Below, piece after piece: positions 20,917 through 32,200 of a stretch of DNA of 38,189 bases. The notes beneath the pieces are model-generated. The model saw nothing but the letters and a program-made list of their open reading frames with translations. It did no database searches and was not told the DNA's origin. Each line of letters starts with the position of its first letter. Within the stretch, counting starts at the first letter, position 1. Both the position numbers and the translations under genes were made by a program. This DNA is from Phoronis australis (Eukaryota; Phoronida; Phoronidae): NCBI GenBank assembly GCA_002633005.1, contig NMRA01000107.1, positions 1-38,189 of the forward strand, in the 5' to 3' direction.

Positions 20917-21569
20917 ATCCCCCTCCCGACCTCCGTCCCCCCCGCCCCGCTCGGCGCCACGCGCCTCGGATACGACCTTTGCGGGAATCCTAAACCCCCC
21001 TTACTGAAAACGTAGATTCGCCACTGTTAATATTGCTTTTTCGTTATGCAAGATAGGTGATTTTCAGCTTTTTATGCAGTTGTCATTGTCCTTGAAGATT
21101 GTCTTCTATTAGGAACGTGTTTGTTCCATCAACGGTTTCAATTAGGCTATAGGTTGTATTTAGTTGTCTATAGCATAGGCGGGGGCCCGCCCCCTCCCCC
21201 CTTGGCTTCCGCCAGCAAAATGAAACAGAAACAGCGTGAAGCGCGAAGAAAAAGAGAGTTCACTAACTAGGACCGGTAGCGGATGGAGGGGGCTCAGATC
21301 CCAGATTGCGGTGGAATCGTGTTCCCGTTTTTTTTTTTAGTCCACCGATAAATTTTCGAAACAAAAGGTCTGCATCCTCAGCTTTGTTTGGATCGCAACT
21401 CGGGCAAATATGAGTTTTATGTGTATGTTAGAACCGGTTTACTGCTGCATTATTTTTACTACAGACATCTTTTAAACTTGGCATTGGGTAAAAATTATCG
21501 CCGATAAGTTACAGGGATAGAAAAAATTGTTCATAATGTCTTGTAATCTTTCAGGGAATGCGTACTTCA

Positions 21570-22590
21570 CAACTTAGGGTTTGTAAAGCGAAAATAGAAT
21601 GCCCTGCTTAAACGTGGAATTCGGAAGAAAATAATTGTTAAAGTGTTCAATAAAGTCTCAAGATAAGAAAAAAAGTTGTGCTTACAACATATTGTAACCA
21701 GCCAGAAAATGTTTGGTTCACCAAGTGACTTTGTAAAGCTAATAAACAATCATTCCAAGTTTAAGCAAGGGCGTGGCTTGCTTAAACTTGGAATTGGTTA
21801 AAAAAACTACAAAATGCATTCAGGGGCCATTTCAAAAGTAATAGAAAATGCATTTACAATGTATTGCAACCAGTGAATGAACGTTTGCTTAACCACGTGA
21901 TTTTTTGTAAGGCGGAAACTGAATTATTCCAAGTTTAAGCGAGCCACTCCCTTGCTTAAACTTGGAATTGGGTAGAAAAAAACTGCGAATGCGCTCATAA
22001 GTGTTCCAAATGATTAGAAAATGCATTTAAAATGTCTTGCAACCAGTTACCGAATGTTTGGTTCACTATGGGATTTTTTGTAAAGCAGAAATTGAATTAT
22101 TCCAAGTTAAAGCAAGGGCTATCTTGCTTAAACGTTGAATTTGCAGGGTTAAAAAACTGCGAATGCGCTCAGAAGTATTCTAAAGGTAATAGAAAAAAGC
22201 ATTAAAAATGTATTGCAACCAGTCAGAGAATGTTTGGTTTGGCCACGTGAGTTTTTGTGAACAAAACTTGAGTTATTCCAAGTTGAAGCTAGCCACGCCC
22301 TTGCTTAAACTTGGAATTGGGTAGAAAACAACTGCGAATGCATTCATAGGTGTTTCGAAAGTAACAGAAAATGCATTTACATTGCATTGCAATCATTAAA
22401 AGAAGGTTTGGCTCACATCGCGCATTTTTTAGAGAAGAAATTGAATTATTCCAAGTAAAAACAACCAGTGTAGCTTGCTTAAACTCGGAATTAGGTAGAA
22501 AAAACTGCAAATGCGCTCAGAAGTGCTCTAAAGGTAATAGAAAAAAATATTTAAAATGTATTGCAGCCAGTTAGAGAATGTTTAATTCAC
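21570..22590. repeat. ~174-bp satellite array with an 18-bp inverted repeat in each unit
   Basis: Five palindromes start at 21752, 21926, 22099, 22275 and 22448 (spacing 173-176), and a sixth, partial one lies near 21600. The clearest has perfect 18-bp arms, ATTCCAAGTTTAAGCAAG and its complement, around a 7-base loop (21752-21794). Between palindromes each unit carries TGCGAATGC(A/G), GTAATAGAAAATGCATTTA, ATGTATTGCAACCAGT and GAATGTTTGGTTCAC blocks. The array ends about 500 bp before the start of the LRRC41-like gene. Confidence 0.9.
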
Positions 22591-23116
22591 CTCTTGATCA
22601 AACGTCAACCAGGCACTAATTTCAAACATCCAGCTTTATTTTTATATTGGAATAGGCAACAGCACAGAAATAATACGACTCAAATTACCACCGTAGCCGG
22701 TGCATTCACTGAGGGACATGTAATCTCAATACAGTCCTTAAATGATTTTTATTCCAGTCCCTGAACCAGTATTCATGACCACTGGCAGGCCACGGAAGCT
22801 TTATCTCGATTTTTTAGAAATCTTTTCTCTCCGTAGTCTACCGGTTCAGTAACGATTTCAGCCCAAGCGCCTTGTTCTGTGATTGTGTGCCAGGCAGCCG
22901 CTTAATTCCAAGTTCACGCAAGATTCCAAGTTCACGTACGGGGTTTGGCAGTTTGCTTTATCTCAAGATCACTTGCTTGATCTTGGAATTTCAAGTTCAC
23001 GCAACACTCACTTCCGCTTATTCTTGATTCCAAGTACAACAGTGAAACATTTCAACATCAGACGGCGCTGCCTATGCTTATGGCGCGTACCAGCCAACAC
23101 AAATGGGAAGAAAACG
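22591..23116 (+). promoter_or_regulatory. Presumed 5' flank / 5' UTR of the LRRC41-like gene
   Basis: This is the sequence between the satellite and the proposed start codon. ATTCCAAGTTCACG occurs at 22905 and 22923, an inverted CTTGGAAT at 22982, TTCAAGTTCACGC at 22990 and ATTCCAAGTA at 23027. These resemble the palindrome arms of the adjacent satellite. No TATA box in a convincing place was found. Two upstream out-of-frame ATGs (about 23073 and 23079) precede the chosen start. Confidence 0.35.
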
Positions 23117-23210
23117 ATGACAAAGACACGTTTGGTTCCACCATTGCAGGAGATATCACTGGTTTTTATTGCCAAGTGCATGAGCAAGATTTCTGTATAT
23201 ACACTTGAAG
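23117..23210 (+). CDS. LRRC41: LRRC41-like exon 1 (start codon, BC-box-like segment)
   Basis: ATG at 23117 has A at -3. The frame gives MTKTRLVPPLQEISLVFIAK followed by CMSKISVYTLEG. FIAKCMSKI fits a degenerate BC box (hydrophobic, three residues, Cys, three residues, Ile); the usual Leu is Phe. The donor AG|GTGTGT at 23211 leaves one base, which joins exon 2 in phase. An in-frame TAG follows the donor, so the exon must splice. The frame is open further upstream to about 22883, so the true start could be earlier. Confidence 0.5.
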
Positions 23211-26200
23211 GTGTGTAGGATTAGGATGATAGACTAGGGCGCACCCAGGGTTCTCGTATTCAAAATCTTAGCCAGTCACTGACTGACCGACGCGGTCCGG
23301 CAGTCAGCTGCTCAGCAGGGCTACCCAATCAACAGTACGCGTAGCGCCTCGGCAGGATATCCAGGGGTACAATGCTCACCATTGCTTTCTGCACTGTAAT
23401 CTCATCCCGTGTATTTTAATCGGATTGTAGACGAAATCCACTCACCGAATAAGATGTTTTCTCATTGTCAAAAACACATTTTACAAAAAATTGTCACTTA
23501 AAAATGCACTTCCTCTCTTCAGGGATCTTTTCTGGTTCAACTTCAACGCATATATTCGATGAAGCATGTCTACAAGAATTAAGATGATTTGGCACGATGT
23601 CCACAAAGTGTTTTAATTGATGTCACGCAAGCAAGGCAAGGAGATTAGTGTACATGTCGAGTCAGTGAGGCGCCTGACACTTGCAAAAATTAAGTAGCAT
23701 CAATGGGAAGATATCCGGTGAAATTTGTAAGATTTTGGTCCCATGGACATTATGTTGATCATCAATAAGTGTGATTTCGTGTAACTTCCTTAAAATGACA
23801 CCCGATGACAGAAGGTGAAGTGAAGGGCGACAGATTTTCTTTGATATCTTCTAATTTTGTTGATAATTGTCTCCAGATCAGAGTCATAGTTCGTTATAAT
23901 TATAACATGTTGTGTATATATGCATGTTTCATATGTTGTATTTTGAGATGAGTAACTTTTTATGGGGGTGTTATCGCCTGTGTTTGCTTGAAGCATACAC
24001 AGCGTTGTAATTGCCCACTGTTCAGCTAAGCTATGCAATCAGTACCAACTTTTTTCGAACAGTCCTTTGTTAAGGGGCCCAAATCAGCAACTGCAGGGTC
24101 ATTTGACACTGCGAGTGGCAGGAGGCATTACATCATGACCTCTGGTGTGCAAAAATATGCAGTTGTCGATATGAACTTTCGTGAAAATTTTAATTGTGGG
24201 AGTGTTTGCTTGAGCTGGGAAGAATTGTTAAGACATCAACGACCTCCTAAGGTGTCTCTCTAAATGCATAAGGTGCTTAAAGAGCATCACTTTAAAAATG
24301 ATTTAATCAGTGTGAAGCATATACTCCGCCGAAAAGCGGTATATGGCGAGCCTGTGGGATGGCCACCGTCTCTACTGGGGCTAGTTGAGACAGTGGTACT
24401 GTCTACTAGCCAGCCACCTGTTTGAAGAATATTTAACATCAAAATACAGCTAGGAACTGTTGTATGTTAAGTTCACATGGTCCTTGAAATTTCATAGTGC
24501 CTTTATATTTCTGCTTGTCACCTGGCCGTGAAACTTATATGAACAAGTAGAGCTAATGACCAGCGGGGGTGCATGCAAAATCAGGTCAAGTGACATGCAC
24601 CTCATCCTTCATTGGAAAATCCGCTTTACATTTAAGCGTGACTTTTAAATTGAAAGTAGCGCTACCAGGACATTTTGCAAAAGTTTGCTGTTTTCAAATT
24701 TCAGGTTTTCCAACCCATCTTCTGGAGATGTTGCTGCCATATATTGATGAGTGTGACCTGCATACATTAGAGACTCAAGGATTTTGGAAGCACTTTGGTA
24801 TGACTGGCCTATGATCATAAATCATAATTAGAAAACATGGTGTTTAAATGGAAATAGATCTGCAATTTTGAAGTGTTCATTTTCTCTTTCTCCATCTTAA
24901 CTGCTCAAAGATGTGTAGGTCGACAGATAAAACAGTTTTTGAAGATAGTTGTTTAATTTTATTACGTCATTCTACTGATTAACACCAGCATTTACCTGTG
25001 AAACATATACACAAACATTATTGTTGTTAATTAAGGTATTGCTATATTGTAGTTATTGAGCAAATCATGGTTGTAATTGCTTGTTTGTTTCATGAACAGA
25101 AGAACAGCGAAAGGTCAAACCACTCACGGGGTTTTGACTCAGTTTTCCAAAAAGCCATGTAGCAGTCATTTTTTCATGACTTACTAACTTCTAAAGTGTT
25201 TCAATACATGGCTTTTGTTTCAAATAACAGGTTTAATAATTTCAAAATTGTTGATTTAGGTTTTAGTTTTTGTTATTTGGGCGTTAAGTGATAGCATGCG
25301 ACAACATGTTTCATATTGATGTCATACTGAACAGTAGGCAAAACCCAAATGTAGACATTAGGTTTGATATAATTCAAAAAGCAAATTTATTGAAGAAGAA
25401 GAAATTTCTCATCTTGGACTATTTACAACAGCTAAGCTTATTTCGCTATTCCAATAACAGAACATTAGTCGCCATGCTTTTGAAAAGGTCAAATTCTTAT
25501 GTGGTGCTGTTAGAGTTTAAGTAGCTCAAAAAGTCTGTCAGTGACACTAGGTTTCTGTCTTATTTCATAGGAAACGCGGTGGACGTCAAAATTAAACATG
25601 AAAGAAAAGGGAATTAACTGTGTATTTTTTTGTAGAATCCAAAATTTGAGGTACTCATAATCTAGAAAAAAAACTTATGCTGACGTAAGGAAATCAGTAA
25701 ACCCGGAAATATAATGTCATTACAACATGGATTGAACTAACACTAATTTAATGCATTTTTGGAAGGTTAATTCAGCGATAAGTGAAATCTGTTGAGCCCC
25801 CACAACACATTAAGTATCTGTTTCAGGAATAAACACAGAGAGTACTTGGAAGGCATACTGGAGCAATAAGTCAACATTGCATCAGTTCAAGAACTTCTTT
25901 CACTGTAAAGGAGATGTCCTTCCCTCCTTTTATCAACGGTGCATTAACTACAAGGGTGCAGTACGGCTTCGCAAGGTGCTATGTGAGTTTGACATGAAGG
26001 GAACACAGCCATGTGAGTTTGAGGTGTATGTCAAGAAGGGAACATAGCTGTGTGGGTTTGAGGTGTATGACATGAAGGGAACACGGCTGTGTGGGTTTGA
26101 GGTGTATGTCAAGAAGGGAACATAGCTGTGTGGGTTTGAGGTGTATGTCAAGAAGGGAACATAGCTGTGAGGGTTTGAGGTGTATGTCAAGAAGGGAACA

Positions 26201-29200
26201 CAGCTGTGTGGGTTTGAGGTGTATGTCAAGAAGGGAACATAGCTGTGTGGGTTTGAGGTGTATGTCAAGAAGGGAACACAGCTGTGTGGGTTTGAGGTGT
26301 ATGTCAAGAAGGGAACATAGCTGTGTGGGTTTGAGGTGTATGTCAAGAAGGGAACACAGCTGTGTGGGTTTGAGGTGTATGTCAAGAAGGGAACATAGCT
26401 GTGTTTGCTTGAGGTGTATGACATGAAAATTTAGCAAGTTCAACTGCTGCAACCTTTGTGTGTCTCACGTACTCACACAGATCTTCTAGTTGTAGTGTCA
26501 ACAACTGTTTCGCAGTAATTTTTTTTTTAGCTTAATGGAGCAATTTGCACAAGAGGCTCACATGAAGGTCATATCCAGTTCAACGCTCATGTTGAAGCTG
26601 TGTTAACCTCATCTGTTTGACTACATAGTCCCAGCATATGTTAATGCTAACAACCATTTTTATGTACCCGCAGTATGTGGTTGCATATTGCTGTCATCCT
26701 GTCTGGTTGTCTAAAACCCCCGGTCAGACCTTGATGAAATTTGGCGCAAGTGTATTGGACATCACTAAGCAGTGTATGCTGCTTTCAATTTGTTCCCAAC
26801 CCCTGGGCCAGAGGGGTGGGGCTTTTCAGTGGTTTTTGGAAAAAGCGTGTCTGGATGTTATCTAATATTTCAATGACACTTGTCACAGATGTATGTTACA
26901 CCAACACATGGGCACTAGTCCATTTTGGGCTTTTTGAGTTGCATTTGATGGATGGTCTCTAGAGAATCAGTTGATGGATTTCAATGAAACTTCACGCAGA
27001 GGTATATGACAATGGTGCGGCAGCAGTAGTCAATTTATTTTCTGATGGATTTGACTTCTGTAGCACCCCCTAGTGGCCGTTGTGGTCTCGGCAGGGGGCG
27101 TTTTCAGTAAATTTTTAGAGAGGGAAGAGCGTTTCTGAGTGATATCTGGAGAACCGATTGACGGATTTCAATGAAACGTGACACAGAGGCCTGTGACGGG
27201 TTTGCGGCGGCTCCAATTGTACAATTTCAAGCACTCCAAGCCCCCAGAGGCCACTCTGTCTAACTGTCCTGTTTTCTTCTCAATATCTTAAAAACTCCTT
27301 TATTAAAATGTAGCACAATTGCTAAGATGGTGCGTGATTTTCAAAGTTTCCAGATGATATCTAGAGAACTTATTGACGGATTGGAATGAATCTTTACACA
27401 GAGGTGTCTGCCAGCAATGTGCCAACAGCAGTTGATTTTGCGACAGATTCAACCTCCGTAGCACTATCCAGTGACTGTTTTACTCTCGACAAGGGGCTTT
27501 TCACAACTTTTTGGGAAGAGAGTTTACGGATGAGAACTAATAGATGGATTTCAATGAAACTTAACATACGGGTAGGCGACACCAATTTTTGGGCGGATTT
27601 GACCCCGTAGTTGCCATTTCTTTAGTATGGTTGCCTGTTGTCTAGTTGCTGACTTGAAATTTGAGAATCCCTGGGACCTGGACCATGGCTTGGACCATCG
27701 CTTTTCAGTTTTTCTTGGGGGGAAGAGCGCTTCCAGATGACAGAAGGATTTCAATGATGCATATTTGATGTCAGTTCTCTGGCAATAGTCAAGTGTTGGG
27801 TAAATGCAACATTTGCAGAACCCCTTAGTGTCCATTTTGATGTCAGTGTGAGGTTTTTAATATTTTTGGGACAAAGTGCGTTGTGGATTTTTAGATTTCA
27901 GTGAACTGATGTACATATAATGGAAATGAGCTAGTACTAATTGATTTTCTTGCGGATTTGGCTGCTGCAGCTGCGTGCCATAGGGCAGCTCCAGTTTGGA
28001 GGCGATTTGGAACAGATTCCAACAAGTGCTATGCTCCTTATGTCATTTCATCTCTCTCTTTGTACCTACTTAGCCTCACGATTATCCTTTGTTAAAAGAA
28101 GTACTAGACTATACTTGTTAATTTTTGGATGCATTATGCTGTGTCCTTGGTTGGTGTGTTTTTTTCTTTGTTGCAAATGTTGAAAACATTATTTTTTAAT
28201 GTTTTTGATTTGATCAAAGACAAATAGGTGCTTCAATGGTCTCTGGTTCAATGTTAGTTTTAAAAGGTGATGTACCAAAACTTTTTTGTCGACTCTGATT
28301 GTAGCAGCTACCTCTTTTGGGTCCAATTGTTGTCTCTTTGTACCTTAAAATTAGCACTTGTAGAAACCTAACATACCGTTGCTGGTGTACTGTGTGTGCA
28401 TACCTACACTGTGCTTTGCTCTCGTAAGAATTTTAGTCATTATCAACTATATGTTTATGATCGCATGTTTAATACTTCCAGATACAGCTGCCAACGATGT
28501 CTTTCAGTGCCGATGCAACCTGATCACATTAATACGTCACATGACCACGCTCTCATTACGAGCTGTGCACTTGTGCGCATTGGGTGACGCAGAACACTCA
28601 CAAATACTACAGAGCCTTTGCTGTAACTTGAAGCATCTGAGACTGTCGTACATTCATGATCTTAACGCTGATGATGTATTCCGTGTTCTTGGCAATCTCC
28701 TTCATAATGGATGTGTGAGAAAACTTGATATTGTTGATTGCTTACTGGGAGCTAGAGGATGGCGTAAACTGTTAGCTCTCTGCAGTGGAGTCAACGAAGA
28801 CAGCACTTGTGGTATCACTCACGTTAGAATGCACAGTTTTGTTGACTCAGATGCATTGAAGGATGTCTTGAAAACCTGGAGAAGCCTGGAGCAAATTGTG
28901 CTTGCTACGAAAAGTACGTATTATGCGGAATTTAGCATTAGTTGATTCTGACAATTCACAAACTTGTCATCTAGAGAGATAAATCTATGGACAAGATACA
29001 AAACTGGTATATTTGGTGTAAGTGTAAGTTAAAACTGTTGAATTAAGTTTTCATGACAACTCCAAAGCCTGCATTTTTAACATAAATTTCAGAGTTGTTC
29101 AGCAGAACTTCTGATTGTACTATGGCCTGTTTGCAAGGTTGTGTAGGACCCTAGGAAATGTTCAAATTTGGCTTATTTTGGTACATCGTATCTGATAAAT

Positions 29201-32200
29201 GGCTGATCAAATTCATATCAAACTTTCATTTTGAGCGCTTTATACATTGTTCCCCAAAACATGGTTAAGCACTGTTTATAGGTCCATATTTGAAATAGAG
29301 TGGTTATGAAAAATAGGACTTAATGCATGCTTTTGTGAAAAAAACCTAAAAACCCGCATAAAACAGACACGGAATGATAATTTAGAAAGCTGTTCAGCAT
29401 TTTTGAGATATCATCTAATATAGTGTTAACTGTTTAGCTTGTAAGTAAACTCTGGTTGAAGTTGGCAAAGTTTGCATTTCTAAACCAGAAAATCCACTTT
29501 ATATGCTTTGTTTCAATTTGCTGAATTGACTTTAACTTCGAAAATTTTGAACTTGTTGTAGGAGAATTCAAACCGGGAGCAAAGTAACCTAACTGCTAAT
29601 TAAATTAAAACTCGTTTGTGCGTCTATTAAAAACAGAATGTGGAGAAAACCGATCTTTAACATTTATATCAAGTGAAATTTGCTGGTGTTATGGACGCCG
29701 TTGCTTTGCTATACATGTGCCTCCTTTTTGCTAAATTCTACAAAAAAGGACACAATCACATGATCCTGTCAATGACGCTGTATACACGCTGTCTATTTTC
29801 AGAAAATATAAACATTTTCTGAATTAAATTTTATAGTGATATTTGGCTGAATGTAAAGACTTTCCAGTAAAGTATTATGAATTGATTTTTTAAAAAGACT
29901 CATTAGTTGAGCACCATGTTCAAATTTATTGTCATTTTCATGATTTTACAAAACATAATTAAGTTATAAGGAAGAGGGTTGTGACATGGAACTAGCTTAC
30001 GCCAGTTTTGTAACCTGGCTGTAAATAACATTTACGCTTTTGGTGTCGTAAAATTGGCAATGCAGAAAGACTCGATATAAGCTTTGCGTTTTTCAAAACT
30101 TGCTTTATTCATCGTCATCACTTTATTGCATTGATGTACACCAGCATTGAAGGTAACTGTTTTTAGTGTCAGTGACGTTTAATGGGGAAGGGGATTGCTT
30201 CAGTGTCATTTTTGGTTAAATTAGGATTTTCTGGTAGTTCTTGATAAATTAATGGAATTCACGGGTTCTAATTAATTATTCATGCGTCGCTTCGGAAGTA
30301 ACATGACCCAAATCATTCGGTGCCTGCTTTGTTTCTGCTATGATCCACTGTGGACATCTGTTGATTTAATTTTTCAAAGATTTCCGTAATTGCTTGCCTT
30401 CAGTGAATATTCTTGGAAGTCTTAGATTGTGGAATGAGTCATTGTTTGATCGCGTGTGATGGAAATAGCTGAAGTTGGTAACCATAAAAACATGAGCGTT
30501 GTACAGGATAAAGCTGTAGTGCTTGTTGGCCTTAGAGGCTGTGTTGATTGGTCACACACATAGTCGACTTTTCACACACACACACACACACGGGTGATGC
30601 CGACGGTTTGGCATCTTTTTTCAGAGCTTCTTTAGTCGGTATCTTCATGTTTTGTACATATGATTGTCAGTTTTGTAATCCGGTGATAAGAATTTTTTGC
30701 CACTCACATGATAGTTTTGCATCATTTTAGTCGTGGCATAAATGGGCAAGGCTACATGATTGACACATAGTAGCCAACTCAGACTGATCTTGTCATCCAC
30801 TGGAAAGTGGTAAAACTGAATTCCTGTGCTCTTGGAGAGCTCATGATGCTTGCAACTCGATATTCAACAACTACCAAACATAATGAATAAAACTCAGAGT
30901 GAGGTAAATAATGGTATGATTGGGACTGCGAACGTCTGCTTGGGAGCGATGCATGCATAATTACTCTGAACCTGGGGAAATTTAACGAAATCATACAATG
31001 CATTTTCTACCTCCACAATAGAGGAGAGTTGAATTCGAAATTGTCCTATTGGCTAGTTATTGATAATCTTCATTCTCTCTTAGTCCAGTTCAGCCGCAAC
31101 TGAGAACTAACATCAATGGCACTCAAAACTGCCTTCTCCTTTAAATCACATGATTGATCATATTATTAACATTGATAGTACAGTTAATGGAGGGAGGAAG
31201 GGCAAATGAATGTTCATGAAAACCTGACTTACATTTCTCTTCTACAGATGGTGACTTCTTCACGTCAGCTTTAGAAAGCCCTGCAACAAGGATATGCATG
31301 GAGAATATGAAGATGTGCGTGCTAAAAGTGACCGACTTTCGGACAACAGCTGCAGTAAGGTACATTGGTCAATCATATACAGCTGCTGGTGTACTTGTCA
31401 CCTCCCTCTGGTTTCATGCTGTTTTGCCATGGTGGTCTCTCTGTGTCTCCGGAGTGAAGGTCTTACTTATAACTCTTACTCTGAGATGTATGGATATAAG
31501 GTCATTTGGACCTGAAGAATGTTGATTGGAGTTTCTCCGGAATACAGCTCTTTTAGTTTAATGTTACTGCCTTGTGGTGACTTTTGAGAAGATAGTGGGA
31601 AGGGCCATTGTAAAAAAATTATCTTCTAATCTACAACAGTAATAGTAGTACGAAAGTTAGCACTGTGAAAAGATCATGTGACGAAGCGGCTTCTCATTGA
31701 TTAATGGAAGGAAGTAGCATTTGAACATTGCGATTGGTTGGAAAATAGCGCTCAAACATTCTGATTGGTTGACTGTCAATATTTACTGCCAGTTCAAACA
31801 TGACATGTACTGCATGTGTGACTCATCAGGTTCACAGGTGCCCCGGCATGAATATCAACTCTTCTTGTTCACAGGAAGGTTGTGCAATTTCTCAAGGTGT
31901 GTAATATGACACTGGCACTTGACTGTAATGATGCGTACCAGGCCAAAAGTAAGTACACTTCTGGAGATTCATAGTATTCTGCATCACTTGCTCTCATATC
32001 ATAAAACGTGTCCTAATAGTTCTTGGCAATTGAAATGAATCTCCTTAGCTCTTTTATTGTCACACGTACCTTAACTTTACCCAGTTAATCCTCAATTCAA
32101 TGGGAGATAGCTACAGCTTAATGACATTGGCAGACGACAGTAAAACAGTTTTACTGAATCCTGAATGTAAGACAATTTTTTCGTGTTTTTGAGGAAACTC

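Larger units (their letters stand above)
18560..21026. mobile_element. TIR DNA transposon (hAT-like ends), contains assembly gap
   Basis: CAGTGGCGGATCTACG at 18560 is mirrored by CGTAGATTCGCCACTG ending at 21026 (15 of 16 positions). The similarity continues inward through TTCAG and GGGGGTTTA. TTAAT precedes the left end and follows the right end, so a 5-bp target duplication is visible. Ends starting CAGTG fit the loose YARNG rule of hAT elements, and some hAT groups duplicate 5 bp, so hAT is my first choice by inference. About a third of the interior is N (19807-20605), so whether a complete transposase exists cannot be seen. An internal GATGGATCCACCGCTG at 18863 resembles the right end and could mark a nested short copy. 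Confidence 0.65.

Noticed and set aside
24033-24263. 76-codon frame in intron 1 as an additional exon
   Set aside because: Its possible donor leaves phase 0 while exon 2 needs phase 1, and no LRRC41-like content is seen.
25948-26452. Long 13-residue-repeat open frames on both strands
   Set aside because: They follow from a 39-bp (13-codon) intronic minisatellite; the array lies after a splice donor and has no independent coding sign.
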